A stretch of 64,000 nucleotides of DNA, taken from positions 10,728,001 to 10,792,000 of the forward strand of contig OU612065.1 of NCBI GenBank assembly GCA_914767715.1, in the 5' to 3' direction. The stretch is from Membranipora membranacea. Lineage: Eukaryota > Bryozoa > Gymnolaemata > Cheilostomatida > Membraniporidae. Both the position numbers and the translations under genes were made by a program. Positions 52,201 through 59,280 of the stretch are shown in pieces. A model generated the notes under the pieces. That model was not told where the DNA came from. It searched no databases and was given only the letters and a program-made list of their open reading frames with translations. Position 1 is the first letter of the stretch. Each line of letters starts with the position of its first letter.

Positions 52201-55200
52201 ACGTTTATCAGTAATGTTGTTTTATTGTTGTTAGGTGCTGATTAAGGCGTGTTTTTTTAGATAATAAGCGATTTCAAGCAATATTCAATAAATTTGGATA
52301 GCCTTTTAAAAGACTGATCCTCTTGTTTGCTTGCAGGAATTCTGGAGATTTTGTGTATATACCAGATCATAAAAAGACAGAGTCTATGTCATGGGGTGCC
52401 TCATCTACAGCAGGCTTAGCTGGTGCAGCTCAGACAGGGCGTGGTACTTCAGTGGTATGTTAGCTAACTTACTTAGAGCATTTTTTTTATCACAATCATG
52501 TCTTCCTTCTACTCAGTTGTTTCTTCTCTCTTGCACTGTCCTGATGCATTTATGTACTATTCAGGTTAGATAGTTCAGCAACGTTTCCATTTCTACACTC
52601 ACATACGATTTGTTGCTCATTTGGATTGTCTGTCTTCACAGTTAGATATTAGATATTATTCACTGTCTACTTATTTCTGAATGATGCTTTATAGAGACGC
52701 AGTCGCAGATACACTAGATATTTGGTATGTGGTGTTGTGTAAACCTCTCATCATTATAGTAATGATATATTACAAGTAGCACGCACCCTGTATAAGCTGC
52801 CAGTATTAGCTTCTTCTAATCATTTCTTTTCATCTACTGTTAAAGTTTTCTAGTCGTATATACAGGATTCTACTCCTGGATAGCTATAACATATATATGA
52901 AGTTGTTGTTTTGGACTGACGTTTTATATATTTCTTCTTTTATGCAGACAATGAGGCAATCGTTTCCTGATGTTAAGAAGATGGGAGCACATCCTATATT
53001 TCCTCATTGTAAGTTATCCCTCTTGTAGTATTACTGATGCATGATCTTGTTTTGATCATTCATGCAGTCACAGATTATTTTGACGTCAATAGGCATGCTT
53101 ACAACTATTAGAGAGTAGATACACCCGAGGGTATCAGTGACTAGAAGAGTCAAGCAAGAATTCCCGCAGTTTTACTCGATGTTTACAGCTACATCTGTCT
53201 AATCAGGAGGCCTGACTGAGTGGTATTATTGTATATTGGTTATTTTAGACATATGGACATAGTCCGAGGGGTTGGAGGCTCCAACTCCTTGCATAGTCCA
53301 TGGCTACTTTTGTGAGCTCGACATTTTATTTGTTTAATTTTTCTTCATGTTCAATCAAGTATGCTCTGTGGTCTTTGTCTGAATATGTTATTTTTCGTTA
53401 CCATAGATCTGGCTGGCAATAATGACGGTGCTATTAGAATATATGAGTATGGACATAGTCAGCCTCTACAGGAACCGAGATCATCTGGTATGGCTCCCAG
53501 ACCTACTAGACTTCAGTTCAACTCACAAGGCAATAAGGTATGTAACTTGATATGTGTACATTTGCTTAATACAGCATGTAATATTATAATGACAACTTCT
53601 CAATATATGGATAACCACAAACACAGGCTAATTTAAGATGGATTTATGTTAATGAAAACGAATTGACCTTTAGCTTGTGAGATTGTTGGTGAATGCTGAA
53701 TGTGTTGATATGTTAAAGACTTTGTGTGAGGCTGCTCTTTTGTATCACATCTTATTCTCCATATTTTATTCTATCATGTGAGCAATTTTCAGCTTTAGAA
53801 TCCAAATATTGAGGAAGTTATGGCCTCTCAAACTTCCAGGGTGATGCCTTCAATCGGCATTGGGAATAAGCGGATGTTTCCCCTGGGGTATGTCACAACC
53901 ATAGACATCTGACATAGACATTATGAGTTATTAGTTATTAGTTATTACACTAATAATCACACAGATAAGATGATGATCAAAATTCAGACCTGTGTGGGAA
54001 TCGAACCCGGGTCCCCATATCTGTAGGCAACGAGGCTACCATAACCAGCCTCGCCACTTGGACCAACTAGGTTAGCTGGCTGTGACGTACCCTAGGGATT
54101 GCCGGCTGATTCTTACTGCCGATAAATTGCCGTCACCTTGGAAGTTTGAGAGGCCATAACTTCCTCAATATTTGGATTCTAAAGCTGAAAATCGCTCACA
54201 TGATAGAATAAAATATGGAGAATAAGATGTGATACAAAAGAGCAGCCTCAAACAAAGTCTTTAAGCCTTCAACTAACTTACACTTGATAACTATTTTTCA
54301 GTTCGGAGTGACAGACATAGAAGGCAATCTTACACTGTTCCAGGTTGGGTTCGGTACAAACGCCACAAAACCGTATTTGGTGAGTGATGTATTGGTGACA
54401 TAACCATTTGGGCTGTCATAGTTAGATTTATCAAACCCACCCCATTTTTTCAAATGAGAATCGTTTCCCTGAGCTTCAATGATATAGCAAAATACAATAT
54501 ATGCAAGTCTATTAATAATTACAAAACTTGGACAAGTAGGTCTGTTTTATGGAAAACATGGTAGTCAAGAAAGACATCAAACTATAAAAATACTCACAAG
54601 TTAAAATTTATAGGACAGCGAGTTAGTGTTGTATTCAGGGTCGAGTCAACGGGTCGCGTTTCTGAGGTCGGGTCATGTTAGGGTCAAGTCGAGTCAGAGT
54701 TCTACCCTTACAGGTCTCAACTACTAGAGTGATGGTCAAAATACTGCATGCACCTGGACCTGAGACCTAGTGCACTACAGTCCATGATCTTAACCACTAC
54801 GCTATGGATTTTAGGTGATATATAGAGACTATACTATGATAAAACATATAGCTATTAGTTATGCTTTTGCTGTGATTATTATGAACGGCTTACAACATGA
54901 CATAAAGCTTTCTTCAGACATCTATAATTCCATAAATACTTGACAGAATTTGATGAAACTTGGTCTCAACATAGTTCATTATGTCTAGATGATATATTAC
55001 AAACTGAACATGTACTATTAGCTAATTGCACTAGTGATTAGTGGATGAATATCCATCATTCTTTAAAATTGTGATATCTGAAGACAGTGTAGGAGTAGGA
55101 CATCGACTTATGAAGTCGTAATGTAAATCCATTTAACGGCGCTCTTTTCGACTCGACCCGACCCGACTCGTACCCGAATTAAGGGAAATTTCAGTGGCTT

Positions 55201-57945
55201 GGCTCATTTTCATTTTTGCTGGCTCAATACAACACTACAGCGAGTCTGATCATACTTTAGGCTACTAGTCCTCCTTGATGTGTAATGGTTGCTTCTCTTG
55301 TAGAATATGATGTGTCACAACAAGTCAGCCAATGATTTCGTGTTTATCAGCTCCAGTAGTTTCCTCGCGTCAGCGGGTCACTCGTCAGATGGTATGAATG
55401 TGGGATTGTGGGATACATTGCTCCCACCTCGCAGCGCTCTTATCCAGTGTGAGTATAGATATGTATTGTGAAACTTGAAACTATTCGGTAGCTCAGAAAT
55501 TATGATTACACAATGAGGCATTTTACTCATGCCATCTGCGCAACTGACTCAACTTGCCAATGGATTTATATGCCTGATTTGTGATTTTATCTAGGGAATT
55601 ATTTGTGGAACTTTTTGGGGTGGGGGGGGGCATCATCAAAGTGAACTGAGTCCATCGATTTAAGAATACCACAAGTTATTAAAACAATACTAAATATTGA
55701 GTGAAAATCACTGGCGCCCATAAATATTCTTCACATATATAGATTAAACAGAATAGGATTTATAAGCTGGGTACTACTTTAACTACCTTGGGAGGTTCTC
55801 TTCACTGTCCAAATTCTTAACTGATTGTTTCTCCAAGAGGCAAGTAGCCAGTCAGAGGTACTGCTCGCTTATCCTTCACTATGTCATGAAATATTATTCT
55901 TTCACATTGAATGATTGGAGAATGATGGTCTATTAACAATCGGACAAGTGTGGTATTTGATCAAACTGAAGGCTGTCATGAACTAATCATAGTTGATGTG
56001 CTGAACTGGCTAGAATTCTCTATTTTACAGCTTTCCATTGTCATGAGTATGGAAGCACATCTCTACTCTATGCTCCTCAACATCAGCTCTTGGTGGCAGG
56101 AGGTAAAAAAGGAGATGTGTGTATATTTGATGTGAGACAGAGGAAACAGCTCCACACCTTCATAGTACATGACTCCAGTGTTAGGTGCATGGCTCTCGAT
56201 CCGTGTGAAGAGTTCTTTGTTACTGGATCTGCCGAGGGTGATATCAAGGTACATAATTTAGCTCGACAAATTCATGTCTGGTACTGATTAGTTAGTCTTT
56301 TGACCTAGTCCTAAAAACAGCAACAAGTTTTAAGCATCTTCTAACATCGATGTAGAAGCCTGCCATTAAAATAACAGAAACTAAAGGCTGGTCCAGAATT
56401 GCAGCAAAATCGCACGATTTTGGGAGTTGTGCGTCCACCGCAATTGTAGACCACAAAATTGCAGTATCGCAGGAGTCGTGCCACCTCTGCGTGTGGCCGC
56501 GATTCCTGTCGCAGAAGTTCAGCAGTGTCAGAATTCTGCGACACCCCGACTGCGATGGTAGCCTGAGATTTTATTGTGGACCATGGTTGTGCGATTTCAT
56601 TGGCTCTGCAACAGCTTGACCTTTATACTTTCCAGCCCACAATGCATTGTCTCTTGTAAATATGCCAATATAGGAGCAAGGAGTTAAAGTCTTTCACTCC
56701 TTGACAGGAGCGAGCCATTTATCAGTAATGAAGTAGTTAGTAGTGTGAACACCAAAGTTCCTCACATTCCCCACTCACTCCAGCCTTCTCTAGGAGCAAG
56801 ATAGCAGCATGTCTTCATGCATAGTTCATTGTGATTTGATGGATATAATAAAAGAATAGACAGTTTTCTGAGCTCTGATTTAGGCCTCAATTCGGAGTTG
56901 TCCTCTCTCCAGTTTGGTACTTTTAACCCTCGCTGCATAGGAAAAACGTGCTGAAAAGAGGGTTATCTTGATGACCGCTTATGACAGGATAAAAATTATT
57001 TTTGATTCAGAATCTGCAGCATTGAAAACTCATATGGACATAGTTTGGGAAATAATTTTAGCATTTGGATAGTCAATTATGGCATTTTCTGCCTGTTTTG
57101 CGGACAATTTGGCAGAATTTTTCGTGAGTTTCGTCACTAAAATTAAAATTTATCAACATTCCAAGCCTCCAATGATTTGGAAACCCTGTCTCCCAGGGTT
57201 TTCAATGGTGCAGATTCTGAATCAAACCTCATTTTTATCCTAACATAATCGGTTATCAAGATAACCCTCTTTCAGCAGGTTTTTCCTATGCGGCGTGGGT
57301 TAAAAGTACCAAACTGGAGAGAGGACAACTCTAAATTGAGGCATAAATAAGAGCTCAGAAAAAATTGTCTATACAGAATCTTATATGACAAGAGTGAGTG
57401 AGTGAGAATGAGAATGAGACTTTGAGTGGCCAGCTAAGAAATTTTGGCCAATGTTTTGACAATATCTTACAACTTGTTGTGCAATTGTGAATGACGGCTG
57501 CAACCTGCTGCAATGGCTGCTGCAACCTGCTGCAACTCTACAATATTGCAGCGGTCTGCAATTGTGAACCATTGATTTTTAAAACCCTGCAACAACACTG
57601 CAACAACACTGCAACTCACTGCAACCGTCTTACCACCAACTCTGCAATTCTAGACCAGCCTTAAGTGACATTTTCTCGTTTACGCACTAAGTATACAAAG
57701 ATTAATCTGAGGAATTGAAATGTTGTAAAATATTGTATAACATTGTGTTCCTTGTACAGGTTTGGGGATTGTCTCAGCATCAGCTAATTAAGACCTTCCC
57801 CGGAGAGCACAGTAAGAATTCTATGTTCGGTAGGAATCCCAATGCCGGTGTTCTGCAGCTTCATGTCACTAATGGAGGTAAGCGATCAACATTGCTGAGT
57901 AATTAAAATTTAGAGCGTTGTGATTCAAGCATGCAAATTTTACCT

Positions 57946-57977
<32 letters not shown>

Positions 57978-58203
57978 GGGAGTAAAATCATTATTTTCCC
58001 ACACTTTGTTTAAAATAATTAGTTCAAACCACCGATGCTGACAAATTTGATTTTATTGCTCTTTAGGTCAGTTATATTCAGCGGGAGCGGATGGTACGAT
58101 GAAGGTTCGACTTGTGTCTGATGAACACCACACACTGTCCCCTGTGCAATCATACCAAGACTTCACTAACACCAATAGGAATGTCACTTTTTCCTTATCT
58201 TAA
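15173..58203 (+). CDS. DMXL2: DmX-like protein (Rabconnectin-3 alpha), complete
   Basis: Sixty-four exons join in phase from ATG 15173 to TAA 58201-58203, giving about 3,282 residues (vertebrate DMXL1/2 are near 3,030). Exon lists are in the five block entries below. The protein is a giant WD-repeat scaffold related to yeast Rav1. With Rabconnectin-3 beta it promotes V1-V0 assembly of the V-ATPase on endosomes and synaptic vesicles. The N-terminus MNRHQILTGAVNSGDSGYSV, the central LPQYHPKQLLELLNFGK and the C-terminal GSAEGDIKVW are diagnostic. I cannot tell whether it is the pre-duplication orthologue of vertebrate DMXL1 and DMXL2; the symbol is the closest choice. Introns are 150 bp to 4 kb, and the largest (38378-42336) carries HINE-like repeats. 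Confidence 0.93.
15291..15357. repeat. Two small hairpins just after DMXL exon 1
   Basis: Beginning about 30 bp after the exon 1 donor, GGTAATACCAAGGA pairs with TCCTTGGTAATACC, enclosing a second short stem (AGGAGT/ACTCCT). A second stem CCTTGGT/ACCAAGG follows directly. They border the larger foldback element and may be its degraded edge. Confidence 0.5.
15401..15857. mobile_element. Foldback inverted repeat in DMXL intron 1
   Basis: Arms of roughly 215-220 bp are reverse complements around a centre near 15630. The ends read GATCATGGATAGATAGTATG and its complement. A core motif (ACTTACATGTCTTTACTTTG) occurs in each arm and again, in both orientations, just to the right (15859-15945), forming a second hairpin. 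No coding capacity. Family unknown. Confidence 0.75.
17433..17476. repeat. (CT)n microsatellite
   Basis: An almost pure CT run begins 12 bp after the DMXL exon 3 donor. Confidence 0.9.
18551..18623 (+). tRNA. tRNA-Phe (GAA) inside DMXL intron 4
   Basis: A 73-nt intact cloverleaf. The acceptor arms GCCGAAA/TTTCGGC pair with discriminator A at 18623. The A box is TAGCTCAGTTGGGAGAG and the B box GGTTCGATCCC. The anticodon stem TTAGA/TCTAA encloses CTGAAGA, with anticodon GAA at 18584-18586. There is no intron, and CCA is not encoded. A T5 run at about 18651-18655 could serve as the Pol III terminator. It sits on the same strand as DMXL. Confidence 0.96.
19735..19764. mobile_element. 30-bp solo terminal-repeat relic with 7-bp target duplication
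   Basis: Consists only of CACAGAGTAAGGAT followed by TTATCCTTACTCTGTG, which are the two terminal repeats of the element at 62455-63160 with everything between them missing. It is flanked by ACATAAT at 19728-19734 and 19765-19771. It lies in DMXL intron 5. Confidence 0.8.
21371..21401. repeat. (TACA)n microsatellite
   Basis: Tetranucleotide run within DMXL intron 7. Confidence 0.8.
22513..28583 (+). CDS. DMXL2: DMXL exons 9-19: second N-terminal propeller region
   Basis: Exons 22513-22727, 23681-23799, 24116-24279, 24410-24576, 25340-25504, 26046-26233, 26493-26631, 26841-26987, 27225-27254, 27779-27989 and 28444-28583 encode residues 435-996. Exon 9 is a basic/Ser-rich linker. Propeller signatures follow: LFSIHPADGSLLVW, LNGSLNLW, LPLLITTSHHN, ELILWRVDSIGPLS, NVAWLPTLLP, MRLYQAVIDARGLL and RPGCIIELD. 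Exon 17 is a 30-nt microexon coding a basic decapeptide. Exon 19 is acidic (TDADEDSDTSSE). All phases agree across the eleven junctions. Confidence 0.88.
25646..25672 (+). other. DMXL2: Candidate 27-nt in-frame microexon (DMXL intron 13)
   Basis: Preceded by a T-rich tract ending TTTGTTTGTAG and followed by GTGATT. It would insert YNEYDILEE between exons 13 and 14 at phase 0. Found by inspection only; could be chance. Confidence 0.4.
28021..28164 (-). repeat. tRNA-derived SINE in DMXL intron 18
   Basis: On the minus strand a tRNA-like head (ATGGCGCAATCGGTTAGGTT as A box, GTGTTCGAATCCCA as B box) is followed by a tail ending in ACCCTCGGGTGTATACCTC. Diverged relatives sharing the tail or head lie at 29896-30040 and 53111-53185. 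Confidence 0.8.
28683..28780. repeat. Approx. 33-bp minisatellite, three units
   Basis: Three tandem copies around the core AGTCCTTCATTGTCCATATT, in DMXL intron 19. Confidence 0.8.
29065..43199 (+). CDS. DMXL2: DMXL exons 20-35: Rav1p_C-type core
   Basis: Exons 29065-29299, 29651-29791, 31643-31785, 33094-33236, 34130-34347, 34644-34829, 35072-35256, 35634-35759, 36763-36855, 37026-37181, 37459-37570, 37833-38010, 38205-38377, 42337-42488, 42616-42833 and 43034-43199 encode residues 997-1871. This is the part best conserved with yeast Rav1 (Rav1p_C family). It shows VAVGSKILFYS, MHVSWAKDGVLIVG, VLPQYHPKQLLELLNFGK, VKRVKAILAHLLHCI, CGLRYVLAVGHDTYL, WGFHSESEEELV and MKKKMVLWGLF. Exon 31 contains seven consecutive Asp. 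Exon 24 could instead use an in-frame acceptor at 34157, which would remove nine residues. Confidence 0.9.
29896..30040. repeat. Diverged, rearranged SINE copy
   Basis: Contains ATATACACCCAGAGG (the tail of the 28021-28164 SINE), CTGGCAGTGAATGGCAAGCG from its middle, and a displaced inverted head segment GGCAATCGGTTAGTGCGATT. The order is rearranged, indicating an old or composite insertion. Confidence 0.55.
30130..30296. repeat. Minisatellite built on TGACTGTGACTGAGACTCTA
   Basis: Five or so tandem units of about 30 bp. The same repeat resumes at 31592-31627 after the retrotransposon insertion, showing the array was interrupted. Confidence 0.85.
30297..31591 (+). pseudogene. 5'-truncated, inactive non-LTR retrotransposon in DMXL intron 21
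   Basis: Frame 3 from 30345 encodes reverse transcriptase signatures: HVTSGVPQGSVLGPLLFN and the YADD active site (KLYADDSLLYK). This frame stops at 30621-30623. The coding sequence continues one frame over (FNIKKCEHMTIQ, YLGVTIDNKLSF), hits two more stops near 30901-30909, then resumes (FRWTHCKRKRDQ) to about 31308. The endonuclease and upstream RT are absent, so the copy is dead. The thumb region resembles CR1/Jockey-type elements. Identical 36-bp flanks (30261-30296 and 31592-31627) look like a target duplication, though the site was already a tandem repeat. Confidence 0.85.
32067..32084 (+). other. DMXL2: Candidate 18-nt in-frame microexon (DMXL intron 22)
   Basis: Bounded by ATTCCCTAAAG and GTAACT at phase 0. 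It would insert HGQQQQ directly before MQLGSHHPQGYG of exon 23. Confidence 0.4.
36143..36157 (+). other. DMXL2: Candidate 15-nt in-frame microexon (DMXL intron 27)
   Basis: Bounded by TTTGTATTTACAG and GTATGT at phase 0. It would insert QAAGM between SMLE and DCGLFEA. Both splice signals are good matches to consensus. Confidence 0.5.
39251..41109 (+). mobile_element. HINE/Helitron-like element, long copy, with 141-bp satellite array
   Basis: Starts with a short inverted repeat (ATACAAC/GTTGTAT), followed by an ATT-rich stretch and two diverged ~177-bp head units (from about 39341 and 39517). About ten 141-bp satellite monomers follow. Near the 3' end an 18-nt hairpin (ATATTTGC/GCAAATAT, 41076-41093) precedes CTAGT at 41105-41109, followed by T, as expected for a Helitron CTRRT end. 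No protein is encoded. The plan (head, central tandem repeats, hairpin tail) matches HINE/DINE-1-type non-autonomous elements. Confidence 0.7.
39690..41040. repeat. 141-bp satellite array with a 563-bp higher-order repeat
   Basis: The landmark CACATGACC recurs at 140-141-bp steps. In addition, four consecutive monomers (about 39756-40318) recur, apparently without change, at about 40319-40881, a shift of exactly 563 bp. Each monomer carries GTCACATGAC and most carry ATGGCCGCC. Confidence 0.9.
41126..41140 (+). other. DMXL2: Candidate 15-nt in-frame microexon (DMXL intron 32)
   Basis: Bounded by TTTCCTTTAG and GTAATC at phase 1. It would insert EQQTA before exon 33. It starts 17 bp after the end of the long HINE-like copy. 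Confidence 0.35.
41483..42311 (+). mobile_element. HINE-like element, short copy
   Basis: Same plan as the long copy. It has a 5' palindrome (CATACAACTT/AAGTTGTATG), one head unit, about four 141-bp monomers, a hairpin (ATATTTGC/GCAAATAT, 42278-42295) and a CTAGT terminus at 42307-42311 followed by T. It ends 25 bp before DMXL exon 33. Confidence 0.7.
42975..43002. repeat. (ATATA)n simple repeat
   Basis: AT-only repeat 31 bp upstream of DMXL exon 35. Confidence 0.8.
43791..52454 (+). CDS. DMXL2: DMXL exons 36-57: central acidic and helical region
   Basis: Exons 43791-43907, 44013-44169, 44284-44438, 44645-44767, 45092-45344, 45535-45665, 45915-46040, 46254-46439, 46685-46828, 47038-47241, 47403-47620, 47869-47976, 48211-48326, 48722-48967, 49220-49243, 49505-49662, 49909-50024, 50458-50579, 50834-51032, 51339-51471, 51861-52054 and 52337-52454 encode residues 1872-2987. 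Conserved runs include CHPDPFLRSMAYWLCKDY, FNFYNYLRTHPLL, CPALALEVLSKLP, AQQLKFIACLKVAMEEL, LPFPTTLPLLSASVASSKTV, KPSYKEKFVPP and SYSWCMMRLAMVKHVL. Exon 40 has internal DWGAP repeats. Exon 50 (24 nt) could end at 49240 or 49243; 49243 gives the better GTAAGT donor. Confidence 0.88.
44971..45080. repeat. 12-bp polypyrimidine minisatellite before DMXL exon 40
   Basis: About nine copies of CATTCTTCTTCT form a 110-bp pyrimidine-rich tract ending 11 bp before the exon 40 acceptor. On the other strand it yields an Arg/Met-rich open frame that is an artefact. Confidence 0.9.
45221..45340 (+). repeat. DMXL2: Coding 45-bp tandem repeat in DMXL exon 40
   Basis: Two and a half copies of a 15-residue unit (SMDWGAPVTKPQTAD, SFDWGAPVSKPQTAD, SMDWGAPVTS) lie in a disordered acidic linker. 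A diverged NFDWRS follows at the start of exon 41. Confidence 0.9.
46466..46511. repeat. Short tandem repeat of CTACATAGAC
   Basis: Four imperfect 12-bp units just after the DMXL exon 43 donor. Confidence 0.8.
50424..50457. repeat. (GTAT)n microsatellite supplying the exon 53 acceptor
   Basis: TATG-type repeats run directly into the acceptor AG at 50456-50457, so this 3' splice site lacks a normal pyrimidine tract. Confidence 0.7.
51494..51545. repeat. (TATAA)n simple repeat
   Basis: AT-only pentanucleotide repeat just after the DMXL exon 55 donor. Confidence 0.85.
52695..52724 (+). other. DMXL2: Candidate 30-nt in-frame microexon (DMXL intron 57)
   Basis: Bounded by GATGCTTTATAG and GTATGT at phase 0. 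It would insert the basic peptide RRSRRYTRYL between the linker and the first blade of the C-terminal propeller. Confidence 0.5.
52948..58203 (+). CDS. DMXL2: DMXL exons 58-64: C-terminal WD40 propeller
   Basis: Exons 52948-53008, 53407-53537, 54302-54379, 55304-55448, 56031-56248, 57760-57877 and 58067-58203 encode residues 2988-3282. WD blades read AGNNDGAIRIYEYG, FGVTDIEGNLTLFQ, MNVGLWDTLLPP, GGKKGDVCIFDVRQ, VTGSAEGDIKVWGLS and SAGADGTMKVRLV, the order expected for DMXL C-termini. The chain ends NVTFSLS then TAA at 58201-58203. Several introns in this block are filled by small transposons. Confidence 0.92.
53111..53185 (-). repeat. SINE fragment
   Basis: Shares ATACACCCGAGGGT and ATTCCCGCAG with the SINE at 28021-28164; the tRNA-like head is missing. 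Confidence 0.55.
53713..54264. mobile_element. TTAA-flanked inverted-repeat element with a tRNA-like core
   Basis: Arms of about 190 bp (53713-53911 and 54079-54264) are reverse complements starting TTAAAGACTTTG and ending CAAAGTCTTTAA. The central segment contains a SINE-like tRNA head on the minus strand at 53992-54061 (TGGCGAGGCTGGTTATGG and GGGTTCGATTCCC). The element ends 37 bp before a DMXL exon. Confidence 0.8.
54624..55237. mobile_element. Non-autonomous hAT-type element
   Basis: Imperfect terminal repeats TAGTGTTGTATTCAG and CTCAATACAACACTA are flanked by identical 8-bp duplications CAGCGAGT (54616-54623 and 55238-55245). Subterminal GGGTCGAGTC/GACTCGACCC repeats are inverted too. 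An 8-bp duplication with a TAGTG start fits hAT. Inside, 54925-55060 resembles the head unit of the HINE-like elements, and 54730-54805 looks tRNA-like. No transposase. Confidence 0.85.
56385..57661. mobile_element. TAA-flanked element (PIF/Harbinger-like) carrying a nested palindrome
   Basis: Terminal repeats AGGCTGGTCCAGAATTGCAG and CTGCAATTCTAGACCAGCCT are flanked by TAA on both sides (56382-56384, 57662-57664). A three-base TAA duplication is typical of PIF/Harbinger, but the family call is tentative. CTGCAAC-rich subterminal repeats occur at 57500-57630. No transposase. Confidence 0.7.
56856..57372. mobile_element. Inner foldback element nested in the TAA-flanked element
   Basis: Arms of about 200 bp start ATAGACAGTTTTCTGAGCTC and end GAGCTCAGAAAAAATTGTCTAT-like. 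Both arms contain CCAAACTGGAGAGAGGACAAC or its complement. A TA dinucleotide at each boundary suggests a Tc1/mariner-type MITE, which is inference. Confidence 0.65.
57945..57978. repeat. (GGCT)n microsatellite
   Basis: Seven tetranucleotide units in the last DMXL intron. Confidence 0.85.
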
Positions 58204-59280
58204 TGATGGATGGACAGATGGATACAGCTTTGCACACCAATAATCAATTTATACATTATTTCCATTAACTAACATTTCACATGAAGTGGATATCACAATG
58301 AGTTTGTATTAGTTACTACTCTCAAGGCGCAATATGACAGGTTAGCACTTCTGTCATTTGATTAGTTGCTAGGTAATCTAACTGTGCTTAATTCCTATTC
58401 TCAGTGCCAAACTTGTGCTATGATAGCCTTGTTGAGTAACTAATCACAAAAAATTACAATTACTGAACATTTGAAGCGTCCATAAGGAATATTTGATTTG
58501 GCTGATTGATAGAAATTATGGTGTCATCTGCCTGTTATTTCGTGTCAACATTTTTTACATTTATTTTGCAGGCCACTGTTATTTTATTGATGTGCTATGG
58601 AATGTAACATTTTTCATTTTCTTTGGGTAATCTGCAATCCATGATACTATTTATTATTATTTTTGATGTGAGATATGTAGAGATCTATTATTGTCTGAAA
58701 TAACAATTCATAAATACACTTAGCTATTTATAGATTCACTTATTCAACTAGTTTAAGCCTAGATAGAACAAGTCTGTTCTCTCTGTGGTGGCGGAGTGAT
58801 ATTGCAAGTTGGTATCAAGGTACAACACCCCTATTTGACCAATGACCGGCCTGTTGAAATACTGCTCAAAGATATGTAAATTACAAATTCTGATCAAAAA
58901 TTAGCAGGAAAAGCTGAACTATTGCATTGGTGAGTTGTAAAATACTATGGAATCGAAACTTAAAGTTATCTAAAATCCTTAGCATATTGCATTATAGCCT
59001 TTGATGGTTTTCATGTTGGCAGTGGAAATGTGCGGTGAGGAAAGGGAAAATTAGATTGGTGCTCAATCCCAGGCCTGTGAAAAAGTTTTCACTGCCTAGC
59101 GTTTGACAAGTGCTATCTTTATAATATAAATATATTATATCAAGAAACAGGTTTTGAGCTACATTTCGAGTGATTATTCATGGTGAGTATCATGTTTTGA
59201 AGCAGGCTTTCGGAGCTAGTAAGACAGTATGATTCATAGAGGTGTATGGGTGTAAAATAAATTTTATAATAAAAAAAATA
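58204..59280 (+). other. DMXL2: DMXL 3' UTR
   Basis: No coding exon after the TAA. Paired AATAAA signals at 59256-59261 and 59268-59273 are the first strong poly(A) candidates. Confidence 0.55.

Noticed and set aside
53992-54061. Functional tRNA gene on the minus strand
   Set aside because: A and B boxes are present but the acceptor and anticodon stems do not pair properly; it is a SINE-like relic.
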